A DNA stretch of 64,000 nucleotides from an uncultured Verrucomicrobiota bacterium (GCA_903848465.1 CAINGK010000099.1:1-64000), one strand, 5' to 3'. Positions 27,786 to 37,293 are shown, counted from the first letter of the stretch. The notes: a model not told the origin generated them from the sequence alone. Made by a program: numbers and translations.

Positions 27786-30700
27786 TTACTTATTCTTCTC
27801 CAGCGCGTGCTCCTTCAGGATCTCATCGACCATGTAGAAGATGGCGCGCTCCTTGGTTTCTTCGCGGACGCGTTTGACGTCTTCGACTTTGACCATGGGG
27901 AGGTTGTTGCCGAAGGACTGATGGACGTAGGAGATGACGCCCGCGATTTCTTCATCTTTGAGCAGCGGGCCAAAGCCCATCATCGGCGGGGTGCCTTTTT
28001 CGGGGCCGTATTTTTTGCCCTGGAAGTCGAGTGGTCCAAAGAGGCCTTTGAGGACGATCTTGATCACGCGGTCGCCGTTGCCTTCGAGCCAGTTGCTCTT
28101 GACCAGACCGGGGTAGATGTTGTCCACACCTTTGCCGTCGGCCTGATGGCAGGTGACGCAATGCGCCTCGCGGTTGAAGACTTCTTTGCCGAGGTCATAG
28201 AGCATTTTGTCGGCAGCGGAGAGCTTCTTGTCCGTGGGGCCAAAGCTGGCATCCGGCGCGGCGCGTAGGCGGGCGGCGAGGAGTGGCTCTTTGCCGAGGA
28301 TGTCCTTGCCCTCTGGCAGCGAGGTGAGCTGCTTCATGGTCTCGCGGAAGCAGTAGTCGATGTAGTAATCTTTTTCGGCCAGGACGAGTTTGGCGAGGTC
28401 GATGGCCTTGGTCACGTCGGCACCTTTGACAAAGCTGAGCGCGCGCACGGCTTCGAGGCGGACGCGCGGGGAGCTGTCTTTGATGCCGGCTTCGACGATG
28501 GCGAGTGTGTTCGGCACGCGGTCGCTCCAGTAGTTGGCGACGCGGATGGCCTGGGCGCGGGCGCGTGGCTCAGGTGAGTGCAGCACGGCATCCAGGAGGC
28601 TGAGGTTTACGGCGTTGTGCCACTGGTGTACCCAGAGGGCTTCGAGGCGGTTGTGCTCGTAGTTTTTGTCCGCTTTGTCGAGTGCGGCTTCCCACTTCTG
28701 CACCGCAGCGATGACCTGCTTGGAGTCGTGGGTGTCGAGTTCGATTTTGGCAAGTTGGCGCACGCTGTCTTCGTGCTCCTTGAGGAGTTCGAGGAGGCTT
28801 TCGATGGACTCACCGTGAATCTTTTTCGGGCTGAGCAGCGGGCGGCTGGGGTAGCTGAGGCGGTAGATGCGGCCATGGGTGTGGCCGCGGTTCGGATCAC
28901 GCAGGTGGTGCTGCAGGTGGCCGATCAGCATCTGCGACCAGTCCATGACGTAAAGCGAGCCATCTGGGGCCACGGCGACACCGCTGGGGCGGAAGTTGGG
29001 GTTGGCCTTCACATCGTCTTGCAGCATCGCTGGCTCCAGGGTCTCGCCCTTGAGGCCGGAGCCTTCTTCGGTCACTTTGGCGCGGAAGATGCCCTGGAAA
29101 CCGATGACGTTGGTGTTCAGGAAGGTGCCCTGCCAGTCTTCGGGGAAGTGGCGGCTGCTGAGGATGGCGGTGCCGGGGGTGGGGCGCGAAGGGCGGTTCC
29201 AGAACTCCTTCATTTTGGCATGTGCGCCACTGTCCAGATGGCCGCTGAAGGCGGGGGCGAAGTAGTTGGCGTTGCCGGTGGCGTCGGTGATGATGTCATT
29301 GCCCCAGTAGTCAAACACGCGCCCGTGAGGATTGGCGAAGCCGTAGGGCACGTAGCGGTCAAAGCGGTCGGTGCGTGGCTCGTAGCGATAGATCGCGCCA
29401 TTCACATTGCGCACGGGGCCTTTGAGTGTCTCGACGTTGGTGCGGTGGAAGACGCCATCGCTGAAATACACGGCACCGCCGGGTTCATAGCAGATGGAAT
29501 TGGTTTCGTGGTGCGAATCTGCAGCATCCAGACCGTGAACAATGCGCTCTTTCCAGTCGGCTTTGCCATCGCCATCCGTGTCGCGGACATACCACATGTC
29601 GGGGGACTGCATGACGAGCACGCCATCTTTATAAAGCTGAAAGCCGGTGGGGCAGTTCAATCCGTCAAGGAAGGTGGTGCATTTCGTGAACTTGCCGGTC
29701 TTGGGGTCGATGTCGAAGACCAGGAGCTTGTCGAAGACTTTGGTGGTCGGGGTGGTTTCAGGGTAGCTCGGCCAGACGGCCACCCAGAGGCGGCCGCGCG
29801 TGTCGAAGTTCATCTGCACGGGGTTGATGAGGTCGGGGAACTCCACTTCGGAGGCGATGAAGTCCACCTTCACACCTTCAGGCGTGGTGAGGTGCTGGAG
29901 CGCCTCTGCACCACCGAGATAAGGCACCGGCTCAGGGCGGTTGGGGGCCACAGCAGGCACTGGGGGAAGGTTGTCGTCCTTCACTTCGTAGCTCTTGCCC
30001 TGCGCGGCTGCCCAGACGGCCTTGTCGCGGTTGGCCGTCTTCACATCACGCTGGGCCAGCTCGGCACCGAGGATGGTGGCATTGTCAACGCCGTTGGTCT
30101 TGGTGATGGCGTCGGCGTATTTGATGCGGGAGCGCTGGCCGAAGATGTTGTACTGATCCACGGTGCGGTAGCGGTGGTGCCACTGGACGTTCTTCTCCAA
30201 CACGGCCTCGCGAATTTTGGCGATGTAAGGATCATCCGTGCTCGGGGCCTCTTTGCCGAACAGTGCCTTGAACTGCACCGGGGCGAGCGCCTTGTCTCCG
30301 GCCTCGCTCAGATGCACGCCATTGATGGTCAGTGGCCGTGCTGCGCTGGCATAGAGGGTCTGGGAAGCGGCGAAGAGATCGACAAACGGCACGCTGTTGG
30401 TCTTGGCGACTTCGGCCATGGCGGCGGTGTAAGCCGCGAGGTTTTTGTTGTTGGCAGCGCCGTCTGGGAAATCGGCGCTCTTGAGGTTTTCATGAGCGAT
30501 GGGTGAGAGGAGCACCACACGCGGCTTGCCCTTGCCGTAGTCGGCGTTGAGCTGCTTTTTCAAATACTCGTCCAATGCCTTTTTGAAGTCGGCTAGTCCA
30601 GCTTCGCCTTTGAACGACTCATTGAAGCCCCAGTAGGCCAGGATGACGTTCGCGTGGAAGTCTGCCCCGGCGGTATAGACCACCTCGGTCTCGCCCACCT

Positions 30701-30983
30701 TGGTCGCTAGGGTGCCAGGCTTCATGTCCAGGAAGTACTCTGTGGTCGGTACTTCATCGCTGCGCGGGTGGACATTGACCTCATCCGCCGCAAATCCGAG
30801 ATTGCGCACCGTGAGCTGGAGGTCGGGGTAGGTCTTGTGAATCAGCGCCTCCAGCCAGCCGTGGTGCTGCTGCCGGTCTGCCAGACCGCTGCCGACGATG
30901 GCGATGTGATCGCCCTGCTTGAGTTCGATCTCAGCCTGGAGCGAGACGGTAAGGGCGAGGAGGAGAGAGAGCAGTTTCTTCAT
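27786..30983 (-). CDS. SGNH hydrolase - PVC-type dehydrogenase - cytochrome c fusion
   Basis: A 1065-residue exported protein with signal peptide MKKLLSLLLALTVSLQA; the ATG at 30983 is chosen for this. The N-terminal part (to about residue 270) is an SGNH/GDSL-like esterase unit: WGFNES and NGVHLSEAGDKAL are block III- and V-like. The middle (about 360-730) is the PVC-type beta-propeller dehydrogenase domain (VKVDFIASEVEFPDLINPVQ). HEAT-like repeats follow at about 740-880. The C-terminus is a cytochrome c domain, CVTCH at 942-946 with Met ligand candidates in PMMGFGPLL. It probably oxidises or de-esterifies sugars in the periplasm. The substrate is unknown. Confidence 0.9.
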   Translation of the reverse strand: MKKLLSLLLALTVSLQAEIELKQGDHIAIVGSGLADRQQHHGWLEALIHKTYPDLQLTVRNLGFAADEVNVHPRSDEVPTTEYFLDMKPGTLATKVGETEVVYTAGADFHANVILAYWGFNESFKGEAGLADFKKALDEYLKKQLNADYGKGKPRVVLLSPIAHENLKSADFPDGAANNKNLAAYTAAMAEVAKTNSVPFVDLFAASQTLYASAARPLTINGVHLSEAGDKALAPVQFKALFGKEAPSTDDPYIAKIREAVLEKNVQWHHRYRTVDQYNIFGQRSRIKYADAITKTNGVDNATILGAELAQRDVKTANRDKAVWAAAQGKSYEVKDDNLPPVPAVAPNRPEPVPYLGGAEALQHLTTPEGVKVDFIASEVEFPDLINPVQMNFDTRGRLWVAVWPSYPETTPTTKVFDKLLVFDIDPKTGKFTKCTTFLDGLNCPTGFQLYKDGVLVMQSPDMWYVRDTDGDGKADWKERIVHGLDAADSHHETNSICYEPGGAVYFSDGVFHRTNVETLKGPVRNVNGAIYRYEPRTDRFDRYVPYGFANPHGRVFDYWGNDIITDATGNANYFAPAFSGHLDSGAHAKMKEFWNRPSRPTPGTAILSSRHFPEDWQGTFLNTNVIGFQGIFRAKVTEEGSGLKGETLEPAMLQDDVKANPNFRPSGVAVAPDGSLYVMDWSQMLIGHLQHHLRDPNRGHTHGRIYRLSYPSRPLLSPKKIHGESIESLLELLKEHEDSVRQLAKIELDTHDSKQVIAAVQKWEAALDKADKNYEHNRLEALWVHQWHNAVNLSLLDAVLHSPEPRARAQAIRVANYWSDRVPNTLAIVEAGIKDSSPRVRLEAVRALSFVKGADVTKAIDLAKLVLAEKDYYIDYCFRETMKQLTSLPEGKDILGKEPLLAARLRAAPDASFGPTDKKLSAADKMLYDLGKEVFNREAHCVTCHQADGKGVDNIYPGLVKSNWLEGNGDRVIKIVLKGLFGPLDFQGKKYGPEKGTPPMMGFGPLLKDEEIAGVISYVHQSFGNNLPMVKVEDVKRVREETKERAIFYMVDEILKEHALEKNK

Positions 30984-31117
30984 TTGGGTTGGTGACGGAA
31001 GGGCAGTGCAATACGGACGCACATGTTGAATGTTTGCCGCAGAATGCGCAAGTTTTGCCTTTTGAGTGCGGGATCATAAATGTTTACTCTGGCAGGTGCT
31101 TGTGATAAAAATGGGAG

Positions 31118-31363
31118 ATGATCCTGAACTCCCGTTTGATCTTTGCCGGAGCAGCTTGCCTGCTGCTCAGCAGTTGCGGGCTGATCGGCACGGCTTTGCG
31201 TCTAGCGCCTTATTATTTAATGTTTGCTGATGAGCGCAGCCCTGGAGGCGCTTCCGGAAGGGCCCTGAAAATACGTGGAAAAGAGGTGCAGGAGAAAGGC
31301 CGCCACGGCATTCCGCATTCTCCAACTGCCAGCTGCGGCTCTCAGATCGCTTTGCAGCGCTGA
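31118..31363 (+). CDS. Small putative lipoprotein
   Basis: An 81-residue protein with a lipoprotein signal, MILNSRLIFAGAACLLLSSC, lipobox Cys at residue 20. The mature part begins GLIGTALRLAPYYLMFADE and has no recognised domain; the last 30 residues look less protein-like. Divergent from the large dehydrogenase, with the shared promoter region in 30984-31117. Moderate confidence that it is real. Confidence 0.55.
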   Translation: MILNSRLIFAGAACLLLSSCGLIGTALRLAPYYLMFADERSPGGASGRALKIRGKEVQEKGRHGIPHSPTASCGSQIALQR

Positions 31364-31411
31364 GAATCTTGTTGTTTACAGAATTGGATCGTCATGATAA
31401 ACAGGAGTTTA

Positions 31412-31690
31412 ATGAAATTTGCCCGCTTCACATTTCTCCTTTTGTTTTCTGCCTGCCTCACCAGTTGCGGTACCCAGACCGGGGCCGCCTTCAAGAATAT
31501 GTTTCCCGTGAAAATGTTGGACCAGACCGCGTCTGAAGTGCTGGGATGGCTGGGTGAAAACAATCTGCCGACTGATGGCAAGCCTGCCTCCATGCAGGAG
31601 CGTGCCCGTCAGATCGAAAGCCGTGGCAGCTACGCTGGTCGGTTGCCTGCTGCCGTTACTCCGTCACGCGTGAGCGTGGTGGCACGCTAG
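31412..31690 (+). CDS. Small putative lipoprotein upstream of sufS
   Basis: A 92-residue protein from the ATG at 31412 (an in-frame ATG at 31394 would add six residues before the signal). Lipoprotein signal MKFARFTFLLLFSACLTSC. The mature part contains MFPVKMLDQTASEVLGWL and a basic C-terminus. No family is recognised. The stop codon overlaps a GTG that starts the longer reading frame of sufS, so it may be the first gene of the suf operon. Confidence 0.65.
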   Translation: MKFARFTFLLLFSACLTSCGTQTGAAFKNMFPVKMLDQTASEVLGWLGENNLPTDGKPASMQERARQIESRGSYAGRLPAAVTPSRVSVVAR

Positions 31691-31707
31691 TGCCAGGGTC
31701 CGAGATC

Positions 31708-32925
31708 ATGGACTGGCCGCGCATACGCTCTGATTTTCCCATCCTCGATCAGCAGGTGAATGGGTTCCCGCTGGTGTATCTGGACAACGCTGCCAGCAGC
31801 CAGAAGCCGCGTGCGGTCATCCAGACGCTCTCACACTACTACGAGCGCGACAACGCCAACGTCCACCGGGCGCTGCACGAGCTGAGCAACCGCGCCACGG
31901 AGGCCTTTGAGGCGGCGCGGAAAAAAGCGGCGCACTTCATCGGCGCTGCCTCGGAGGACGAAATCATTTTCACCCGTGGCACCACCGAGGGCATCAACCT
32001 CGTCGCGAACACCTGGGGGACGCAGAATGTGCGGGCAGGGGATGTTATCCTCGTCACCGGCATGGAGCATCACAGCAACCTCATCCCGTGGCAAATGCTC
32101 GCCCAGCGCACCGGCGCGACGCTCAAGTACATTCCGGTGCTGGATGACGGCACGCTCGACTCCGACGCCATTGAGAACCTGCTCACTGAGCAGGTGAAGC
32201 TGTTCGCCTTCGTCCATATCTCAAACTCTCTTGGCACCATCAATCCGGCGAAGGAACTTATCGCCAAGGCGAAGGCTCTGGGAGCGGTCACGCTGCTGGA
32301 TGGCGCGCAAAGCGCGGGGCACATGCCCATCGACGTGCGTGACCTCGGCTGCGACTTCTTCGTTTTCTCCGGCCACAAAATGTGCGGCCCCACGGGCATC
32401 GGTGTGCTGTATGGCCGCATGGCCCTGCTGGAAGCCATGCCGCCCTGGCATGGCGGTGGCGAGATGATCCTGAGCGTCACCATGGAAGGCAGTACCTACA
32501 AGGCACCGCCGCAGCGTTTTGAAGCAGGCACGCCGGACATCGCGGGCGTCATCGGCCTCGGTGCCGCCATCGACTACCTTCAAGCCATCGGCCTGGAAAA
32601 CATCCAGCGCCATGACCACAACCTGGCCAACTACGCCATGCAGCGCATGAGCGAGGTGCCCGGCATCCGCATCCTTGGCCCGCAGTCTGGGCACCGCGGC
32701 GCGCTCGTCGCCTTCCATCTGGACTTCGCGCACCCGCACGACCTCGTCGAATTTGCCAACAGCCACGGCGTGGCCATGCGCGGCGGGCACCACTGCACCC
32801 AGCCGCTGATGAAACGCTTCAAGGTACCCGGCACCACCCGCGCCAGCTTTTACTTCTACAACACGATCGAGGAGATCAATAGCCTCGTCGAAGTTCTGCT
32901 CCTGGCGCGTAAGTTCTTTACGTGA
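31708..32925 (+). CDS. sufS: Cysteine desulfurase SufS
   Basis: A 405-residue PLP enzyme that removes sulfur from cysteine for Fe-S cluster assembly. It carries YLDNAASSQKP at the N-terminus, the PLP His/Asp region (THSNLIPW-like EHHSNLIPW and DGAQSAGH), the PLP Lys in FSGHKMCGPTG, and the catalytic Cys in RGGHHCTQPLM, the class II (SufS) pattern. The ATG at 31708 is used, since a GTG six codons earlier sits on the stop of the upstream gene. sufU follows 33 bases later. Confidence 0.96.
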   Translation: MDWPRIRSDFPILDQQVNGFPLVYLDNAASSQKPRAVIQTLSHYYERDNANVHRALHELSNRATEAFEAARKKAAHFIGAASEDEIIFTRGTTEGINLVANTWGTQNVRAGDVILVTGMEHHSNLIPWQMLAQRTGATLKYIPVLDDGTLDSDAIENLLTEQVKLFAFVHISNSLGTINPAKELIAKAKALGAVTLLDGAQSAGHMPIDVRDLGCDFFVFSGHKMCGPTGIGVLYGRMALLEAMPPWHGGGEMILSVTMEGSTYKAPPQRFEAGTPDIAGVIGLGAAIDYLQAIGLENIQRHDHNLANYAMQRMSEVPGIRILGPQSGHRGALVAFHLDFAHPHDLVEFANSHGVAMRGGHHCTQPLMKRFKVPGTTRASFYFYNTIEEINSLVEVLLLARKFFT

Positions 32926-32958
32926 TCCAGGCTGCCAGCCTGTTCCAACTTCTTGACC

Positions 32959-33396
32959 ATGCTCTCCGACGACCTCCGCGATCTCTACCAGCAGGTGATC
33001 CTCGATCACTCCCGGAACCCGCGCAACAGCGGCGAACTCCCGCCGCCCTGCCTCCACGCCCACGGCGACAATCCCTCCTGCGGCGACGAGATCGACGTCT
33101 GGGTCCGCGTGGGTGAAAACGGCCACATCGACGACCTCAAGTTCACCGGCCAAGGCTGCGCCATCAGTCAGGCCAGCGCCTCGATGATGACGCAGAAGAT
33201 CAAAGGCAAGTCCAAGGACGAAGCCGCCGCCGTGCGCGAAGACTTTCGCCGCGTGGTGATGGGAGACGGTGCCCCGGCGAATGAAGATGCGCTGGGCGAG
33301 CTTATCTTGCTTGAGGGCGTGCAGAAATTTCCGCAGCGTGTGAAGTGCGCGATGCTGGCGTGGCGTGCGCTGGAGCAGGCGCTGGAGGGGAAGTAG
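32959..33396 (+). CDS. sufU: Fe-S scaffold / sulfur-transfer protein SufU
   Basis: A 145-residue IscU-like protein. Zn/cluster ligands are visible as Cys-Gly-Asp in NPSCGDEI, Cys in GQGCAISQ, and Cys in RVKCAMLAW. In SufU proteins these bind Zn and accept sulfur from SufS. The adjacent SufS is consistent with a SufS-SufU pair like that of Firmicutes. No sufBCD genes are in the window. The ATG at 32959 is used; a TTG lies two codons upstream. Confidence 0.94.
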   Translation: MLSDDLRDLYQQVILDHSRNPRNSGELPPPCLHAHGDNPSCGDEIDVWVRVGENGHIDDLKFTGQGCAISQASASMMTQKIKGKSKDEAAAVREDFRRVVMGDGAPANEDALGELILLEGVQKFPQRVKCAMLAWRALEQALEGK

Positions 33397-33451
33397 GGGG
33401 GGCTGGCCGAGTCAGACGCTGGTGTCTAGGATTCGCATCTGCTCACGGCAT

Positions 33452-33883
33452 TCAGCGTGAACTTTCAGCCTTTGGCGGGTGAACGCCTGCATTCGCAAGC
33501 ACCCGCCGTAGTGACACAACGTTGTCTCTGTTCAAGGCCATGCGTTCGATCGAAGCCCTGCCGATGGCTGTGATCCCCACGAGTTCAAGATGGTCTGACG
33601 ACCAGACGAAGTGCTCCTCCCAACGGTCACGCCGTGGATGGAACAAGCCTGCCAATTCTCCAGTGACTGGATCTGGGTGTGTCGTCGCGATGAATTTTCG
33701 ATTGTTGCAGCCCTGGCAGGCGAAAGCGAGATTTGACGCATCATCGCTCCCCCCCCTCGATCTGGGCATGATGTGTTCGATAGAAAACGTTGTTGAGGAA
33801 TAGCGCTCAGGGCAGCGGCAGTATTCGCACAGCCCTTGGGCGAGGCGGACCACCTCTGCCCGTATGATGTCGGGAACGGCCAC
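33452..33883 (-). CDS. HNH endonuclease family protein
   Basis: A 143-residue protein. Zn-binding Cys pairs flank the core: CEYC near residue 20 and CQGC near residue 58. The HNH core is FSIEHIMPRSRGG (His as general base) and SNLAFACQGCNNRK (Asn and downstream residues). The C-terminus (FVWSSDHLELVGITAIGRAS) is common in stand-alone HNH proteins. Cellular role unknown; such genes are often linked to defence or phage. Four bases separate it from the next minus-strand gene. Confidence 0.88.
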   Translation of the reverse strand: MAVPDIIRAEVVRLAQGLCEYCRCPERYSSTTFSIEHIMPRSRGGSDDASNLAFACQGCNNRKFIATTHPDPVTGELAGLFHPRRDRWEEHFVWSSDHLELVGITAIGRASIERMALNRDNVVSLRRVLANAGVHPPKAESSR

Positions 33884-33887
33884 GAGT

Positions 33888-34442
33888 TTAGGCCAGCTTC
33901 GGCTTTAGATGTGCCTTCTCCATCAGTTCATCGAGGCTCATGCCCAGCAGCTTGCTGGCGCTAGCAAAGCAGGCCATGCGGCGCACGTTCACTTCCTCCA
34001 GTGTGTCCGTCAGCGCCATCAGCTCACGCATCTCGTCAGGCGCGATGTCGCCGCCCTCACGCCGAGCCACCAACTTGCGGTAGTTTGTCCACCATGAGTC
34101 TGAGAAGCCTTTGTCCACTTCAACGAGCAAAGGTTGTTCAAGCTGCATGGCGGCCGCTTGGACATCAGCAGCAGATGGGCGACCTTTCAAGTGGCTACGT
34201 TCCTGCAAGCGCCATGAATAAATCGCAACGAGCGCATTGATGACAATGATGATTGTGGCGAACGCGTTCATGTCGCCCAATCCCCAAGGCTTCAGAACGA
34301 GCACTGCTACAAGCGATGCAATAACAACAGCACTGAGCGTCAATCCGCGTGCAAAAGAGTCTGCAGACCGAACGGAGGCAGAGGACAAAAGCTCTGGCAA
34401 GCTCGTCGGCTTGCTTGTGGCAGTGGAAAGTTCGGCTGGCAT
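33888..34442 (-). CDS. Membrane protein, function unknown
   Basis: A 184-residue protein from the ATG at 34442; the frame is open back to 34703, but that part overlaps mutM and looks non-coding. Two adjacent membrane helices (about residues 35-52 and 60-78) lie near the N-terminus. A soluble C-terminal half (SDSWWTNYRKLVARREGGDI, then MALTDTLEEVNVRRMACFA) follows. No known family is recognised. It may be translated together with the HNH gene 4 bases downstream. Confidence 0.6.
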   Translation of the reverse strand: MPAELSTATSKPTSLPELLSSASVRSADSFARGLTLSAVVIASLVAVLVLKPWGLGDMNAFATIIIVINALVAIYSWRLQERSHLKGRPSAADVQAAAMQLEQPLLVEVDKGFSDSWWTNYRKLVARREGGDIAPDEMRELMALTDTLEEVNVRRMACFASASKLLGMSLDELMEKAHLKPKLA

Positions 34443-34611
34443 TTGTCCGTTGGTGCAGATGGCTTCAACAAGAGTCGCCCTACTATGACATTTGTCAGAT
34501 GATTGATCAACTCGGAAACCGAGCGGCAGTTTATGGTGCAAGACCTGGCATTTTTGCCTTCCGTGCAGAGGGTGCTCGACGCCATCCGTTCGCAATTGTA
34601 AATTCACTGCC

Positions 34612-35424
34612 ATGCCTGAACTCCCCGAAGTCGAAACTACCCTGCGCGGGGTCTCGCCGCATGTGCTTGGTAAGCGGGTGCGGGAGGTGATCGTGCGGGA
34701 CAAGCGGCTGCGCTGGCCGGTGCCGGATGCGATTCATGAGCTGGAAGGCTACCGGATTGAAACGGGCGTGCGCCGGGCGAAGTACCTGCTGTTTGGCACG
34801 GCCAAGGGCACGCTGCTGCTGCACCTGGGGATGTCGGGAAATCTGCGGGTGCTGCCGGCGGATACGCCGTTTAAGAAGCATGATCATCTGGCGATCACGC
34901 TGGAAAGTGGCAAGCAGTTGCGGCTGCATGATCCGCGGCGCTTCGGCGCGGCGCTGTGGCTTGAGGGCGATCCCATGGAGCATGCGCTGCTCAAGGACCT
35001 CGGCCCCGAGCCGCTGGGGGAGGAGTTCACTGCTGCGCTTCTGCACGCCGCCTGCAAGGGCAAGACCGCCGCGATCAAGCAGGTGATTATGGATGCGCAT
35101 GTCGTCGTTGGTGTGGGCAACATCTACGCCAGCGAGGCCCTGTTCATGGCGGGCATCAATCCGCAGCAGGCGGCGGGCAAGGTGTCTCGGCCACGGCTCG
35201 TCAAGCTGGTGCAGGCCATCCGCAAGGTGCTGGCGGCTTCCATCAAAATGGGCGGCACCACGTTGCGAGATTTTGTGAACGAGAGCGGCGAGCCTGGCTA
35301 CTTCAAGCGCACTCTGCGGGTGTATGACCGGGCGGAGGAGCCGTGCCGGGTGTGCAAGACGACGGTGAAACGCATCGTGCAGGGGCAGCGTTCGACGTTT
35401 TTTTGTCCGACGTGTCAGAAGTAG
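34612..35424 (+). CDS. mutM: Formamidopyrimidine-DNA glycosylase
   Basis: A 270-residue Fpg/MutM that excises 8-oxoguanine and formamidopyrimidines. The N-terminal MPELPEVETT gives catalytic Pro2 and Glu3. The helix-two-turn-helix region has VVGVGNIYASEALF. The C-terminal zinc finger shows CRVC and CPTC with RVYDRAEEPCRVC between. Complete length. The repeat with terminal inverted repeats starts 10 bases after the stop. Confidence 0.97.
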   Translation: MPELPEVETTLRGVSPHVLGKRVREVIVRDKRLRWPVPDAIHELEGYRIETGVRRAKYLLFGTAKGTLLLHLGMSGNLRVLPADTPFKKHDHLAITLESGKQLRLHDPRRFGAALWLEGDPMEHALLKDLGPEPLGEEFTAALLHAACKGKTAAIKQVIMDAHVVVGVGNIYASEALFMAGINPQQAAGKVSRPRLVKLVQAIRKVLAASIKMGGTTLRDFVNESGEPGYFKRTLRVYDRAEEPCRVCKTTVKRIVQGQRSTFFCPTCQK

Positions 35425-35433
35425 TAATGCTCC

Positions 35434-35531
35434 AACGCGAATGGGAGGCGAATGTCCGCGAATTTTTACGAATGGCCTTGGGTTGGATTCTGATTCGTGG
35501 CCATTCGCGATCATTCCTCTGCATTCGCGTT
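35434..35531. repeat. Foldback element with 10-bp terminal inverted repeats, copy A
   Basis: A 98-bp unit bounded by AACGCGAATG at the left and its perfect reverse complement CATTCGCGTT at the right. It contains internal GCGAATG-type and ATTCGTGGCCATTCGCG segments that can fold back. A second copy is at 40097-40188, and both are followed by TAAAAT. No open frame. MITE-like in form. Confidence 0.85.
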
Positions 35532-35705
35532 TAAAATGAATAGGCGTCTTTCATAGGCCGATTCAATCAGCGTCTTCCCAGGAAGATCGTTTCCGGTCAG
35601 CATTCGACGTTCTTCTGCGCGAAATGCCAAAAGGGATCGTGACTTTTCTCCGGCGTTCTGGCATTTCTGCTTAACCACCCGCCACGCGTCAACCACGCCC
35701 CAGCC

Positions 35706-36755
35706 ATGTCCACGTCCCTACCACCGCTGCGCAGTACTCACGATCTGGAACGCATCCTCGAATTTGAATTCGTGCGTGCCACGGAAAACGCCGCCCTCCA
35801 GGCCATCCACTGGCTCGGTCGTGGTGAAAAAGAACTCGCGGACGGTGCGGCCTGCAGCGCGATTTACGGCGTCTTCGACATCCTCGATATTCGTGGCGAG
35901 GTGGTGATCGGTGAAGGGATCAAAGACAACGCACCCGGCATCTTCGTGGGCGAACACCTGGGCACCTGGCGCGATGGTTCGCCGCGCTTTAACATCGCGC
36001 TCGATCCCATCGACGGCACCAGCAACATTGCCAAAGGCCTGCCCAACAGCATCTCCGTCATCGCAGCGGCGCAGATCCCTGACGGTGCGCCCTGCGCCAT
36101 GAAAAGCATTCCGAGCTTTTACAGCCACAAGATCGCCTACGGGCCGGCGGTGAAGAAGGCGCTGGAGGGCAGGGGAGACCGCTGCTTCCTCGACATGCCG
36201 CTGCAGGAGGTGATCACCTTTGTGGCTCAGGCCTTGGGCAAGCGTGAACGCGACCTGGTGGTTTCCACCATGGATCGTCCGCGTCATCACGACATTGTTG
36301 AGCAGATCCGCCGCTCCGGGGCTGCCTTGCGAATGGTGACAGATGGCGACATCGCTGCCGCCGTCGCGCCCTCGATGCCGGAGTCCAACTGCGATCTGTA
36401 CGTGGGCATGGGCGGCTCGCCCGAAGGCATTCTGGCGGCTGCCGCGCTGAAGTGCCTTGGTGGCGACATGCAGCTACGCATGTGGTTTCATGATGAAGCC
36501 CACCGCGCCGAGGTCGCGGCGTACACGCCTGCCGCTGAGATGGAGCAGGTCTTCCGCGTGCATGAACTCATCGTGGGAGAAAGCGCCTTGTTCTGCGCCA
36601 CGGGTATCAGCGACAGCCCTTTGCTACCCGGTTGTCGTCTCGTGGGGCATCGGGTGGAAACGCATTCCATTTTGATGCGCACACGCAGCGGCACGGTCCG
36701 CCGCATCCACGCCACGCATGATCTCGACCGCAAGGTCGTGCCGCTGCGGGCTTAG
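35706..36755 (+). CDS. glpX: Fructose-1,6-bisphosphatase, class II (GlpX)
   Basis: A 349-residue enzyme of gluconeogenesis that hydrolyses fructose 1,6-bisphosphate. The metal/phosphate motif DPIDGTSN lies near residue 99. GEVVIGEGIKDNAPGIFVGE is the typical N-terminal GlpX region. MGMGGSPEG-type binding (here VGMGGSPEGIL) is near residue 240. Complete length, starts at ATG 35706. With the class I aldolase at 15959 the window holds both halves of the fructose-bisphosphate step, far apart. Confidence 0.95.
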   Translation: MSTSLPPLRSTHDLERILEFEFVRATENAALQAIHWLGRGEKELADGAACSAIYGVFDILDIRGEVVIGEGIKDNAPGIFVGEHLGTWRDGSPRFNIALDPIDGTSNIAKGLPNSISVIAAAQIPDGAPCAMKSIPSFYSHKIAYGPAVKKALEGRGDRCFLDMPLQEVITFVAQALGKRERDLVVSTMDRPRHHDIVEQIRRSGAALRMVTDGDIAAAVAPSMPESNCDLYVGMGGSPEGILAAAALKCLGGDMQLRMWFHDEAHRAEVAAYTPAAEMEQVFRVHELIVGESALFCATGISDSPLLPGCRLVGHRVETHSILMRTRSGTVRRIHATHDLDRKVVPLRA

Positions 36756-36855
36756 TGGCGCGGGCAGGAATGGCGTTGAGTCATGGGCTGCGCGGCCTGT
36801 GTCCAGCAGCGTTTCTGGGTTTGCGGGCCTTTTCGCGGTTCCCCAGGGCTGTGGG

Positions 36856-36901
36856 CTTCGTTTCCCGTTTCCATCCCTAGGACTCAATTTTGGAAACGAA
36901 G
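36856..36901 (-). repeat. 46-nt hairpin element, copy 1 (inverted)
   Basis: Runs from CTTCGTTTCCCGTTTCCA to GGAAACGAAG, with ends that are inverted repeats (CTTCGTTT / AAACGAAG). Its left 30 bases match the reverse complement of the copies at 38617 and 38851 almost exactly. The right part has diverged but keeps the terminal inverted repeat. It lies 100 bases after glpX. Confidence 0.8.
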
Positions 36902-37247
36902 GTTTTCGCTGGGAGCGCTGGGTGGATTCGCTGTGGTGAGGTCTTTGGGGTGGAGAGTGGCTAGCTGCGCTACGGTTTCAAAAGCGCTGCGCCCTATCCT
37001 GCTGTCGTACGATGCGCATTGCCTCACTGCGTTCGCCCTGCGGGCAGCCTGCGGCTGGCTATCTGCGCTGCGCTCCGTTTCCTGCCCGTCGATCAGCGCG
37101 CTCACAGCTTCCCAGCACTCAAGGACCACGGATGGCACGGATTGTCACGGATCAGAAACGTTGACCAGCGTGCTCTTTCCTCCCCGGCACTCAAGTGTCA
37201 CACCCCCTCGTGGGATGGGCGACAGCCCGCCCGTCTATACTGCCGAG

Positions 37248-37293
37248 CATCACAAACTTTCATTTTGAAAGGGGGCTCTTTGGCAGATTTGTG
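37248..37293. repeat. CACAAA...TTTGTG palindromic element, copy 1
   Basis: Begins CATCACAAACTTTCATTTTG and ends ATTTGTG, so its ends are inverted repeats. A closely related element is at 44376-44422, just upstream of the MoxR gene; the right half alone is at 37721-37756. Confidence 0.65.

Noticed and set aside
28578..30506. 642-codon open frame antisense to the large dehydrogenase
   Set aside because: A shadow frame: the other strand encodes a well-supported cytochrome c/dehydrogenase fusion.
33888..34703. Long N-terminal extension of the membrane protein gene over mutM
   Set aside because: The extension overlaps the well-supported start of mutM on the other strand; the ATG at 34442 gives a compact two-helix membrane protein.
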